Part shown: one piece after another, positions 35,482 through 47,465 of the stretch
How the letters are laid out: each line of letters starts with the position of its first letter
How positions within the stretch are numbered: the first letter of the stretch is position 1
Origin: Cochliopodium minus
Lineage: Eukaryota > Discosea > Himatismenida > Cochliopodiidae
Assembly: GCA_024220525.1 (NCBI GenBank)
Contig: JAMYWO010000034.1
Location: forward strand, 167,304-227,118
Direction of reading: 5' to 3'
DNA length: 59,815 nucleotides
Translations under genes and position numbers: made by a program
Notes under the pieces: model-generated
Databases searched by the model: none
The model's input: only the letters and a program-made list of their open reading frames with translations
What the model was told of the DNA's origin: nothing

Positions 35482-38100
35482 ATGAATTTTATCAACAACA
35501 ATCCCAAATTTTCAAATAGGAAAGAGGATGAAGCAAAGGTATTATCCAATTTCGAATTCAAGATCAAAGCCATCCAAGATAAAACCAAGGATGAGGGATT
35601 ATTTCTCATTCAATCCAATTCCCCACCCAGATCCAAAATAAAATTATCTGATTCTATAGAAAGTGCAGAAAGTTTGCTCAAATCTTTTAATAAGAATCCA
35701 TCTAACAGAGATTCAGTGATGGTAAAAAAATATAATTATTTAAATATAAACTTTTTATAAATGAATTGAATGAAACATAAATCCCATCATAATTCAATTT
35801 GAAAGATTTCTATTTGTTACAAAATATATATTTTTAAAACGCAGTTTAAATATAAATTATATTTTTTTATATTTTTTTATTCTTCCTCTATATTTTGAGT
35901 TTATTGACACATAATGCAATATAAAGGACTCATTATAATTCGCGTATTAAAATGGATCAAAACAAACTTCATTTAAATGTGTAAATATCAACACAAAAAA
36001 TTTTGAAGAGAAATAAAATATATAATCATAATAACTATATCATAAATGTGATTGAATAGATTGAATATCAAACCCATCTACAATCATTTTGCCATGATTT
36101 TATAAAAATTAATTTTCCTTTTTGATTGGAAAGATCCGCAACAAAATAATAGAACAACAAAAACTAGATATGTTGCCCAAATCAAACAATATAGAACTTG
36201 TATTCGAAATGGTGGTTCCACCAAAGGTGATAAAGAAAAAGAAATCGATGATCGCCGAGAAGATAAAGAGCATGCCCAAGACGAGGGTGGATAGCACCAA
36301 CATCTCCAAGTTGAATGTGAATGTATTCATGAGTGGAAATGAAATCAATCTTTCAATTGATATAGGAATCACAATAGATGAATTTCTAAATGCAAGTTTG
36401 AAGGTATCTCCAAATAATTTTTTTTTTTTTTAATTTAAAATTTATATTTTATAATCAAATATGATTAATCATTTTCCTATTTCCAAAATTAAAATTTTTT
36501 TTAAAAGTTATTATTTGGTTAAACTTTAAAATGGTTTCCGAACATCTTGTTTTTTTTTTGCTTTAAAACATTTTGTGCATTTTAATTTAAATTTTTATTT
36601 TTTATTTAATAGTTTTTAATTTAACTTTATCAATATACATTTATAATAATTCTTCAAAAAACTATTTTCACATTGATTGAAAAAATATTTGATTTAAACA
36701 ACATTATCATTTTTTTTTTCAAATCTTTTAAATTTTTTTCAAAATTAAAAAATAGGTTTTCGAACAAAAATATTTTATAAAACCAGACAAAGCAAACATG
36801 GAGGTGTACTTTGCAAGTGATCAGTTTGGAGAGCCAGACACTACAATAGGAGCTCTCAAACTCTCTGACCGCATCAAAGCACCTAGATCTCTTTTCGGAA
36901 GAAATTTTGTGTTAGTGGACAAAGAAAGAAGAAACAAGAATTGTAAGAAAAAAAAATGAATAAAAAAACTTTTAAATAAAAAATAAATAAAAATAAAAAT
37001 AAAAGTAAATAAATAAAAATAAAAATAAAAATAAAAATAAAAATAAAAAACCATACAAAATAATAATAAAATCATCAAAAAATTTTAGTAAAAAATAAAT
37101 AAACAATAAAAAAAAGAAGAAAATTATGAAATAAAATTAAAAATAATAATTAAATAAAAAATCAAATAAAAAATAATAAATAAAATTTAAAAAATAAAAA
37201 ATAAAAATAAAATGTAAAATACAAAAAATAAAAATTTTTTTTTAAAAAAAAAGTAATGTCAGACAAAAAGAAAAATGGATCTGTAGATTTAAAAGACGAA
37301 ATCTTCACCCTCAAAATTTTTATGCCAGACGAATCGTCTTTCACGATGGCTCTTAACAATGAAGGGACTGTGGGACAATTTCTTAGAAAAGTTTGTTTGA
37401 AAAGAGGAATCAATGCTGATAGGTTCCATTTTGAAAACGAAAAGGAAGAACCTATCTTAGATAACTTACCTGTAACAAATTTAAAAGGTAAAAAAAAAAA
37501 AAATTATTTCCTATCATTTTCTTGAATTTTAATTAAATTTTTTTCAATTATTTTTACATTATTTTTCAATTTTTCAAATATTTATTCAATTTTTTTTTCA
37601 ATAGGAAAAATTGTTAAATTAAGAGTTAATGATCAAGATCTTGTTGGATTAGACTATTTATCAGAAGAAAAGGTTATGGCTTTCGAATCTTTCAATGTTA
37701 CAAAGTAAACTGATGGATATTATTTTTTATTTTTATTTTATTTTTTATTTTTTATTTTTTATTTTTTATTTTTATATATTATTTTTTATTTTTTATTTTT
37801 TATTTTTTTTTTTAAAGAATAAGAAAGGGTAGAGGAAATCAATCACGTGTTTTGGGTATCGATTATGACAGAATCACCAATAATTCCACCAAGAAGAAAA
37901 AAACAAAGAAAGCGATGTGGTTGATGGAAAACTTGGTCCAAGTGGATCTCCAGTCTGATAAACAGTTTAGGATCATTCTCAAAGATATTAGTGTCAAAAC
38001 TGGCTTGAAAGAATATGTTTATTTGTCTGAAAATTCAAAGAACGCAAAGCGTATTGTTGAAAAACTTACAAGGCTAAATAGAATGAGAAATAGAAATTGA
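35482..38100 (+). CDS. SIN1 (TORC2 subunit): CRIM, Ras-binding and PH domains
   Basis: Exons 35482-35719, about 36139-36402, about 36755-36942, about 37254-37486, about 37605-37706 and about 37819-38100, all phase-matched. After an N-terminal region, the third and fourth parts form a CRIM-like ubiquitin fold (LNVNVFMSGNEINLSIDI, then VYFASDQFGEPDTTIGALKL). Next is a Ras-binding-type domain (IFTLKIFMPDESSFTMALNN; VKLRVNDQDLVGLDYL). The end is a PH-like domain with SRVLGIDYDRI and LKEYVYLSENSKNAKRIVEK. The order CRIM-RBD-PH is that of SIN1/AVO1/RIP3, which recruits substrates to TORC2 and links it to Ras. It acts at the plasma membrane in growth and chemotaxis signalling. Identification is by domain order and short motifs, so fairly sure but not certain. 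Confidence 0.75.
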
Positions 38101-38215
38101 TTTGATGATTTGTTTGATATTTTTTTTTTTGATTCTTTTTGTTTCATAGATAAATAAAATTTTTTGTATTTTAATTTTTGAATAAATTTTTTTATTTAAA
38201 ATTGTAATTATTTTT

Positions 38216-40864
38216 TTAAGCAGTCAATTCAATATCTAATCGTTCATTCCTTGGATCAGGTTCCAATAGAAATCTGATGATCATCATAATGATTGGTTTT
38301 GGCAAAAGAGATTTGTTTCTCCTTGAATATGCATTAGAAGAAACCAAAATTAGAAATATTCTTTTTTGGGATAGTTTGGGAAACAAAGAATGTCTATCAA
38401 AGTTCCAAAGTCTATTGTTATTATAATCCTCAATGATCTTCAATATTTCGTGGTGATTCTCTTGGGGTTTAAAAGCAGATTTTGAAGGAAAAAAAGTAAA
38501 ATAGTAGTTAGGCTGTGAAAGAACAATGATTGAAACGGAGGGAGATTGTACCAATGGACGGTAAATCACTTCTTCATTTTTACTTGTTTGTGTTTGTCTT
38601 GAGACGAGAGATTTTTCATACTTTAATCTTGCTCTTTTTTCCAAAAGAAAACTGATGATTTCAGGACCAAGTGAATTAGTCAAAGCGTTACGAAGAGGAT
38701 TGTTGTTATATTTACCAACAAAATTTACTTCCGCTTTATTATCAATGAAATATTCAATCACTTCCTTCGAGACTTTATTGTTAGAACAAACAATGTTGAA
38801 TAAAGGAGTTCCTTGAATCGATATGTAGTTTGTGTCGCCTTTATTTTTGATCAAATATTTCAAAAAATCCAAATCAATATCAATGTATTTCTTTTGGAAA
38901 ATCAAATCAAGAGAGCTGATTTGTGCGTAATTGCCCGATTTCCTAAAATTAATATCAGACTTGTTATCAATCAATAGTCTGATCATTTCAACGGTAGTTT
39001 GGGGATTTTCACATAAAACATGCAAAAGATTTCCTTTGTAATAAGTTCTAAAATTCAAGTTAGCTTTGTTGTCGACAAGAAATTTCAAATTTTCGAAATC
39101 GAAGCTACTTTTGTTATTAACAACAAGGTTGGTCAACGAAAAAAAATCTCCACGATGAGAATTGATATCTGCCTTATTTTCGATCAAATAACGCGCCATT
39201 TCAAAAGTGGTTTGGCTGTTTGCACACAAACAGAAATAGGGAGAGTAATCACCTTCTCCATCCACTTTGCTTTTGTTCTCAACTAGAAACTTTAGTTTTT
39301 CAATGGAAACATAATAACTTTTGCAAAGATCAAGAAGAGGAAGTTTGTGGTTTTTGTTGAGCTGTGCATTCACATCACTTTTACTATCGACCAACAACTT
39401 TATTGTTTCAAAGCTTCTCCTTTGACAGGCGATGTGTAAGGGAGTTTCTCCATGACTATTAAAAACGTTCAAATCACTTTTAATTTCGATGAAAAAGTTG
39501 ACACCGTCGTATTCTTTGAAATGTTGACAATAAATGTGAAAGGGAGAATCTCCTCTCTTATTGGTGATGTTGATGTCACTTTTATTTTCCACGAGAAATT
39601 TTGTTCTTTCCAATATCGAGCAGACATAGTTCGAACTCAACATTGTGTGAAGGGGAGTGTCTCCGTACTTTTCCACCATGTTGACATCAGCTTGATTTTC
39701 AATCAAAAACTTCATTATGGGTGTTTTTTTGTGTCCTTTCGAGCATAACGTATGCAATATCGTTTTGGAGTCTTTGTCTGTTACATTTATTTCTGCTTTG
39801 TAGTCCAATATAATTTTGATTTTATCTTTCCATACGTATTTACTCTCAAACATTTTTTGTAGAGGAGTCAATCCTATCAAAAATAAAAAAAAAAAAAAAA
39901 TTGTTTTATAAGTTTAAATTTATTGAAGGTTTAGTTTTTTTTTTGAAAAAAAAATATTTTGGACTAACAAAATTTTTTTAAATTTTTTTTAAATTTTTTT
40001 TTATTTTTTGAGAAGTTTAATTTTCTTTTTGGGTATTTTTTTTATTCAAATAAATTCAGAAATAATGAATAAATATTTTAAAAAATTATTTTATATACAC
40101 AAATTTTTTTTACCATCTTCACTTTTAAAGTTCAGATCAACTTTGCTTTCCAATATTTTGGTGAATACTTTGAAAGGCAAATTGTATCCCTTTTCGAAAA
40201 ATTCAAAGTAAAGAGGGTTTCCAAAAACAGGAATATTCAAATCCGCTTTATTTTCTATCATCAATAACATCAGTTCTTCCTTTGAGCGATATTTCAGATA
40301 TGAAAGAGGAACTTCTTCGTTGTTGTTTTTCAAATTTAAATCAGATTTTTGTTCAATCAAATATTTGATCGTCAAAATATTCAAATCAAATTTTTCGTTC
40401 AAAAAATTGTGAAGCGGAGAATTTTTTTGTCGGTTTGTTTTGTTCAAATCGGATTTATTCATCACCAAACATTTAATTATCCTCAGTTTTAGTCTGTTCA
40501 AACAAGCAATGTGCAATGCGGAATCTCCATTCTCGTTTTCCAAATTAAGATCGCTTTTCTTTTCGATGAGGGATTTGATCAATTTGATTGAGATTTTTTT
40601 ATCTCTGCATGCATTGTGCATAGGTGTATCTCCCCTTTTATTTTTGTTGTTTATATCTGATATCTTATCTATCAAATACTGTTTGATTACGATTGAGATC
40701 TCTTGTTTATCTATCAAAAGATGGAGTGCATTATTTCCTTCCATATCTTTTTCATTCACATCATATCCTTCCTCCATCATTTTTTCTATCTTTTCAATCG
40801 ATAAGATTTCATTCACTATCCCCTCCAAAAATGATTTCTTCTTAATTCCTTGTATCTCTTTCAA
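38216..40864 (-). CDS. Ankyrin-repeat protein, more than 20 repeats
   Basis: Two large exons (40864-40107 and 39880-38216) join as ...KSEDG|LTPLQKMFESK across an intron at about 39881-40106. The protein is about 810 residues and almost entirely ankyrin repeats of a local dialect (IKFLVENKSDINxxxxxGDSPLHxxC). The motif NKSD/NKAD recurs in nearly every unit. The C-terminus (about 38216-38600) leaves the repeats and ends in a hydrophobic/basic segment around LLPKPIIMMIIRFLLEP, reminiscent of an F-box-like ending. A possible extra first exon, MKKDSKNG (about 40936-40915), would need an intron of only 26 bases, so I keep the ATG at 40864. A scaffold or adaptor role is inferred. Confidence 0.85.
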
Positions 40865-41124
40865 GAAATTGAATATTTCTTGAATAAATAATTAAATTTC
40901 TCACCATTCTTTGAATCTTTTTTCATCAATCCTCTATGAATTGATGATATATACAAAATTTTAAAAAGAAAGGATCAAATTTTTTATTTTTATTGATAAA
41001 TTTTTATTAAAGGAAAAAGAATGAGTCAAAGAAAGGTTTGAAGAATAAGAATAAGGTTTCATTTGATATCCTTTTTTAGCAATGAATTGTTGTTAAATAA
41101 TTTGATTGAATAAAAATAAAAAAA
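40865..41124. promoter_or_regulatory. Divergent intergenic region between the ankyrin gene and WDR70
   Basis: About 260 bases separate two divergent gene starts and so should carry both promoters. No specific element can be named. A short candidate exon for the ankyrin gene (MKKDSKNG, minus strand) lies here. Confidence 0.45.
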
Positions 41125-43990
41125 ATGAATATTAATCTGAGCTCTTTTTTCCCTTCATCTTTCAAAAAGGATGATAATAAGAAAGATCCAAAGAATTCAT
41201 CAAATGATACAAAGAATAACAATACTAAATCATCAACTGCGCCACCAAAAAAAATGGATGTGAGAAGTATGATGGGGATATCAGGATTTGGAACGAGCAA
41301 AGGAAATATTAGCAACAAAAATAACGAGAAAAATAAAGTGAATGATAAGAAAAGGAAAAATGAGGATATACAACAAAATGATCAACCTAATAATGAGAAA
41401 ATGAAGGAGAAAGTGGAGGGAATAAGGGATAGAATCTCACCACCAAGAGATATGGATGAAGAAAAAGAGGCGAATAAAATAAATAATAATATTTCAGAGA
41501 ATAATAATAAAATAAATAATAATAACGAAAATAATAATAACGAGACGAAACAATCAGATAAAGAAGATGTGGATGATAAAGAGATCGATGATAATCTGCC
41601 TGTATCACATATCGCCAAACTTAGAGGACATTCCAAAGGAATAACTGCATTGGCTATGGAGAAGAGCGGAGCGAGATTGATCTCAGGTTCTTACGACATG
41701 TCCGTCAAGTACTGGGATTTCAACGGGATGGACAGACATATGAAGTCTTTTCGTACTGTCGAACCCGATGAAGGACATCCAATCAATTCTCTCGACTATT
41801 CTGACCAAAAAGGAAGGTAAAAAAAAAATAAAATAATTTATAGTTTTATTTTTAAAATTTTGTCAAAAAAAAATTATTTATTGATTTTTTTGAATTTTTT
41901 TTTTTGAATTTTTTGAAATCAAAGTTTAACATTTTTAAATTTTTTCTACAGAAATTATTTATTGAATTATTTTTTGAAAACTTTTTAATTATTTATCTTA
42001 AAAAAATTAGTAAAAAAAAAGATTTCTCTTTTAAAAAACTGTTAAATTATTCAAATAAAAATTTGATTTACCTTCAAATTTGTTCAAAGATTAAATGGTT
42101 TCTTATAGCATGAATTATTAAAAAAAAATTAATTTTTTCAACAAAAAAAATTTAATCAAACATTTTATTTTGGATTGATCAGATTGTTGGTTGCCACTGC
42201 ATCACTAAGAGTGAAAATAGTGGACAGAGAAGGAGAAGAATTGGCAGAGTTTATCAAGGGAGATCAGTACCTCCACGACATGGCGAACACTTTCGGACAC
42301 GTGGGTCTCATCAACAATGCTCTTTGGCATCCTTCTAACTCTAATGAATTTTTGACTTCTTCTTTAGATGGCACTGTTCGTCTTTGGGATTCTGAGTTTA
42401 CTAAGCGACAAAAACAGATTGTCAAAGCTCGCGGTGTTAAAGGTAAAAAAAAAAAATTAAAAAAAAAAAAATCAAAAAAAAAAAATCAAAAAAAAAAAAA
42501 TCAAAAAAAAATATTTTTAATAAAATGAAAACAACATTCGAAATTAATTAAAAAAAGAAAATAAAATAGATATCAAAAAAAAAATTACATTAATAAAATC
42601 AATTTTAACATAAAAATAATCACAAAAATTAATTTTAAAATTAATATAAAAAAATCAAATTTAAAAAAAAAATCAAAAAAAATATTTTTAATAAATTAAA
42701 ACAACATTCTAAATCAATTAAAAAATGAAAATAAAATAGATATCAAAAAAAAAATTACATAAAAAAAATAAAAAATTTTAAAAAAATGATAAAAATTTTT
42801 TTTTTGATAGGAACCCGTGTTGGATTGACTTACGCTTTGTACAATCACAAAGGTTCTGCCATCTCCACTGCTACCGAAGAAGGTTCACTCTATATCTACG
42901 ATACCAAGACTTCTATGGCAAGGCCCTCTCATTCTATCCATCATGCTCACAAAGACCAAGTCACTTCTATCTGTTTCTCGTAAAAATGGAAAAAAAAAAA
43001 AAGATTTTGAATTTTTAATTTAATTTTTTAATTTAAATTTTTGAAATTTGAATTTTTAATTTAATTTTTAATTTAATTTTTAATTTAATTTTTAATTTAA
43101 TTTTTAATTTAATTTTTAATTTAATTTTTTGAATTTATAATTTTTACAAATTTTTTTAATTTTAATTTTAATTTTAATCTTCATTTAATTTTTGTATTTT
43201 CCCATAGACATGATGACAATACTCTTTTGACAAGAAGCAAGGATCACACGTTAAAGGTTTGGGACGTGAGAAAGTTCAAAGAAGAGCTCAAGAAGTTCGA
43301 TCACTTGCCCAACGAAGGTCCTACTGATGTCACCTTCTCCCCTGATGGCTCCTACTTTTTGACTGGTAAATAAAATAAAAAAAATCATTTGATTAATTTA
43401 ATATATTAGTTTCTAAATTAATTTTAATTTTTAATTACTTAAAACTTTAAATTAATTTGTATTTTAATTATTTTGAATTTTAATTTTAATTATTTTGAAT
43501 TTTTAATTATTTCGATTTTTAATTATTTTAAATTTTTAATTTTTTAATTATTTAATTTTAATTTTCAATTTATAATTTTTTCTAATTATTTAATTTTAAA
43601 TTTTCATCAGAAATTTTTTAATAATTTATTTTAATTAGAAAATTTTAAATTTTTTTATCAGAAATTTTAAATTTTTTTATTTTAAAAAATCAAATTTTCG
43701 AACGATATTTTTTAAATAAAATTTTATTTAAACATAAAGGTACATCTGTTGAACCAATAGAAGAAGGAGAGAAAGAAAAGGGAGGAGCAAAGGGACTTTG
43801 GTTTTCTTCGACACCAAACCCTTCAGGTCAGTGAACAGTTGGGTATGGGTGTTGGTTCCTCTGTCTTCAAAATCAATGGCACAGCAAATTAAATCAAGTA
43901 AAATAAAAATAAAAAAAGTTAATAAAAAATAATAGAAAAAAAAAAAATAAAAATAAATTAAATTAATAAAAAATAAAAATAAAAATAAAA

Positions 43991-44022
<32 letters not shown>

Positions 44023-45269
44023 TAAAAATAAAAAATAAAATAAAAATAAATAAAAAAATTAAAAATAAAAAGCTAAAAATAAAAACAAAAAAATAAAATA
44101 TGAAAAAGAAAATAAAAAAGAAAAAGAAAAAAAAAATAAAATATAAAAGAGTTAATTTCATAAAAAAATTTTTACCTTTTTTGTTAAATGCAAATAACTA
44201 TGCCTTGTAACCCTAAGAAGGCAGTAAAGAAATGACAAAGCAAAGAAAAGCCTCAAATAAAGCTGACTATGACTTCAACCCTCAAGAAGGTATTAATAAA
44301 TAAGAAATAAATATAAAAAATAAATAATAAAAAATATAAAAATAAAAATAAATTAATAAAAAAAATTTTTATTAAAAAAAAATAAAAATAAAATAAAAAA
44401 AAATAAAAATAAAAATAAAAATAAAATAAAAAAAAAAAAATAAAATAAAAATAAAAATAAAATAAAAATGAAAATGAAAATAAATATAAAATAATTAAAA
44501 AACATTTTCCAAAAAAAAATATTAATTCATGATTCAAATATTAATTTTATAAAAAACCCCAGTTATTATTTCTCCTTTCGCGTTGCCACTGTTTATGGAC
44601 TCGAGCTTCACACAGCCAAAGAGAAGAAAAATTCCAGTGAGACAAGATCCCGAACTCAGTCGTATCCCCAACATCCCCCACCCTGGCCAGAAGTCCACTC
44701 GTACTGGTGGTACCCTCACTCAGTACTTGATGAAAGATCTCCTCAAGAAAACTGACAGAGATATTGATCCTCGTGAAGCCATTTTGAAATATGCAGGTAA
44801 AAAAAAAATTAAAAAAAAATTAAAAAAATTTTTTTTTAAAAATTTTTCTATTAAATTTTTTATTTTAAAATTATTTTTTCATTCAAATTTTATTTTATTA
44901 AAATTTATTTTCTTATTTTATTTATTTAATCATTTTGATAAAATTCCTGTAAAGATTATTTTTTATTTTTTAATTCACTTCTTTTTTTAATTTTGTTTTT
45001 GAATATTTTTAATTCACTTCTTTATTTTCATTTAAAAATTTTTCTTGTTTCAAACAATTTTTTAGTTTTAATATTTATTCTATGAAAAATTTGTTAATTT
45101 TTATCATACTCTTTATTTAATTTTAGAAATCGCCGAGAAAAATCCTATCTTCGTCAACCACGCTTACCAAGAAACTCAGCCCCAAACCATCTTCGACTAC
45201 ACTGACGACGACAAAGAGTTGAACGAGCTCAAAAAGAGATACAAAGGAGAGAAAAAGGGGGACAAATAA
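41125..45269 (+). CDS. WDR70: WD-repeat protein 70 (WDR70) homologue
   Basis: Exon 1 (41125-41818) has a lysine/asparagine-rich N-terminus and the first WD units: HIAKLRGHSKGITALAMEKS and SGSYDMSVKYWDFNGMDRHM, which are characteristic of WDR70. Later exons add LASTSL-type blades (SNEFLTSSLDGTVRLWDSEF; GTRVGLTYALYNHKGSAIST; SHDDNTLLTRSKDHTLKVWD). The C-terminal exons carry the WDR70 tail: IPNIPHPGQKSTRTGGTLTQ and TDRDIDPREAILKYA. WDR70 in other eukaryotes is nuclear and associates with CRL4-DDB1 in histone H2B ubiquitination and DNA repair. The exon at about 43739-43898, and probably the next (about 44190-44290), need several one-base insertions, mostly of G, to read in frame. They may be mis-sequenced or decayed. 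Confidence 0.85.
42501..42765. repeat. Imperfect direct duplication in a WDR70 intron
   Basis: A segment around 42510-42590 (ATATTTTTAATAAA, then ACAACATTC, then AAATAGATATCAAAAAAA) recurs at about 42680-42765 with few changes, giving a period of roughly 170 bases. Intronic, non-coding. Confidence 0.6.
43021..43135. repeat. Tandem AATTTAATTTTT repeat in a WDR70 intron
   Basis: About eight units of a 12-base AT-only sequence in tandem. It is intronic and probably arose by slippage. Confidence 0.7.
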
Positions 45270-45433
45270 AAAGAAAAGAAAAGGAAATAAAATAAGAATA
45301 AAGAAAAAATAGTCAACTATTTATTTTTTTTTAAAAAAAAAGATTTATTTGGTGTAATTAAATAATTTTAAATCAAAATTGGTTGTTGGTTGACTCTTTT
45401 CTTTCAAAATAATCAAAAGTGTTTATTTTAAAA

Positions 45434-45955
45434 GAATAATGAACATTTCAAAACAGAGGTTGGTCTTGAGGTTTGGATGCAGTATCCTTGGTCATTTGCA
45501 ACTTGTCTGTTGTTTCTGTTTTGGTAGATAGGGTGAGCAAAGCTCAAAAAATCTCCTCTGGACTCTTCCCCAGGGAAACCGTTTATTAAAATTTTCAATT
45601 ATTAAAATTTTTAAAAAATCAAGATCAATTTTTAAAATAATCTTTAAATAGCTGTTACTTCTTCCAACAATAATGTAAATTCTTCTCTTTCCTCTCCTTC
45701 TTCTATTACAATCTTCTCCCAATCTCCATAATCATAGTTCATTTCTGCCTTTAGAGAAACATTTTCAAAAGTTTCTGACTTTATTGGTGCTTCCACATTT
45801 GTAAATGTTTGGATGGTGGAGTTATTTGCAAAATTTTTTTCAAATTTGAAAAGGCAAAAACAGAAAAATACCAGAATCAATAAAACAATGAATTTCATTT
45901 TTAGGTTCTTGATTTTTTTTTTAATTTTTAATTTTTTTTTATTTATTATTTTCAT
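45434..45955 (-). pseudogene. Decayed paralogue of the secreted dirigent/AOC-like gene
   Basis: Minus-strand exon 1 (45895 to about 45664) encodes a signal peptide (MKFIVLLILVFFCFCLF) and an acidic region like the start of the intact gene next door. A second exon (about 45589-45441) reads FPGEESRGDFLSFAHPIYQN and NNRQVANDQGYCIQT, matching LPGQVSAGDILSFYNPVHDY and NNRKVANSQGFCVQT of the intact gene. It then stops after KCSLFF, at the point where the intact protein continues to the rest of the barrel. No AG acceptor precedes the second exon (AAAC|GG instead). The truncation and the bad acceptor indicate a pseudogene. Confidence 0.6.
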
Positions 45956-46203
45956 TTATTTCACTAAAAGTTCACTCCAAAAATTCTTTTACAATCCAAG
46001 TTTTTGTTCTCCCATTTGATGTAATAGCATTTTCTCACCTGTTTATTCTTTCAAAAAAAATTTTCTTTTGTTTTTGCTGCCAAAGAAATTTAATAATTTG
46101 ACAACTAACAAGCCTTTTTTCTTAAAATTTTGAAAAAAATAAAAATCAATCAAAGAAAGAAAATTAATAGAAAACATTAAAATTATTTAAATTAACTTTT
46201 TAT

Positions 46204-46943
46204 TTAATCAGTAAAGTAGAAAGAGTAGGAGAATGCATTAGGAATAGATCTCTTCTTGTGCATAACAACAGATCCTCTAGCACCATCGAATCTTCCGGTA
46301 CCAGCAAGGATGGCTTTGAAAAAAAAAGAATTTATAAATTAATTTCAGTGAAAAAAAAAAAAAAAAATTTTTACTCAAAGTGGTATCTCTTCCTTCATTC
46401 CAGTCTCCTTGAACAACAATGGTTCCTCTTTCAAAAGTAAATGAGTAAGAACATTCCCAAACAGCGGTTGGTGCTGCAACGGTTTGAACACAGAATCCTT
46501 GGCTGTTTGCGACCTTTCTGTTGTTTCTGTAATCGTGGACTGGATTGTAGAAGCTCAAAATATCTCCTGCAGAAACTTGACCTGGAAGCCTAAAGATTAA
46601 AAAAAAAATTAGAAAAATTTTTTCATTGGAAAATCTAAAGGTAAATTTGAATAAGAAGAAATATAAGAAACAAGATAAAAAAAAAGGGATAATATAAACT
46701 ATTACGAATAAATAAATAAATATATTTATATTTATATTTTTATATTTACCATCTACGAGTAGTTTCTCCAATAGCTCTTTCAATTACAGTGAATTGTCTT
46801 CTTCTTCCATCATAACGATCATAGTAATATTCATCCCAATCATCATCATTGTGCTTTTCAGTCTTTGGGGAAGTTTTTTCTTCTGCTCTGATTGCGTTCA
46901 AACAGAAAATAACTACGATCAACAAGATAATCAATTTTCTCAT
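46204..46943 (-). CDS. Secreted dirigent / allene-oxide-cyclase-barrel-like protein
   Basis: Three exons (46943-46750, about 46593-46380, about 46317-46204). Residues 1-20 are a signal peptide (MRKLIILLIVVIFCLNAIRA). An acidic, tyrosine-rich spacer follows (DDDWDEYYYDRYDGRRR). The rest resembles the eight-stranded barrel of dirigent and AOC-like proteins: SAGDILSFYNPVHDYRNN, NSQGFCVQTV, a TFERGTIVVQGDW strand, and the AILAGTGRFDGARGSVVM loop that matches the family's GGTGxxxGARG signature. These barrels bind small hydrophobic molecules; plant members steer phenoxy radical coupling or cyclise oxylipins. The function here is unknown, and secretion is inferred from the signal peptide. Confidence 0.65.
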
Positions 46944-47465
46944 TTCTTTTCTTTTTTTTTATTATTTTAAATATTTATAAAATTTTTTATTTAATTTATA
47001 ATTTATTTTTGTGAATAAAATATTAATAATGAAACAAGATCAAAGCATATTTTTTAAATTTATACTCACTTCCTTTTTTAAATGATCTTCCTAATATGAT
47101 TTTTTAAAAAGCCAAATTGAATATCAACTTCGAAAGCAAATTTAATTTCGAATTGATAAACTTCTATTAATTATGAACTCAATGATATAATTATTATCTT
47201 ACTTCCAAAAATTTTATATAACCATATTGATCTCAAAAAGATATCACAAAATTATAACTGACAAAATGTTATTGTTTCAAAAATTAATTTTAGAATTTTG
47301 ATTGCGGATGAAATGTTTGCTTCTTTCTAAAAATATTTTTATTCCTTTCAATTAACCTGAATTTTATTTCCATAATCAATACGAAAGTATTTTTATAATT
47401 TTTTTTTTTAATTTGATTCCAAAATTTTTGAACAAAGATGAAAAGAATACAAGATCATAACCCAT
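46944..47465. other. Intergenic, AT-rich
   Basis: Between the start of the dirigent-like gene and the stop of the UBX gene, both on the minus strand. No coding similarity, RNA gene or repeat element seen. Confidence 0.6.

Noticed and set aside
40911-40936. Extra first exon (MKKDSKNG) of the ankyrin gene
   Set aside because: It would need an intron of 26 bases, much shorter than the others here; kept only as a possibility.
41382-41636. Antisense serine/leucine/tyrosine-rich frames opposite WDR70 exon 1, and similar ones opposite other exons
   Set aside because: They mirror Asn/Lys-rich low-complexity codons on the sense strand, and the sense strand has a clear WD protein.
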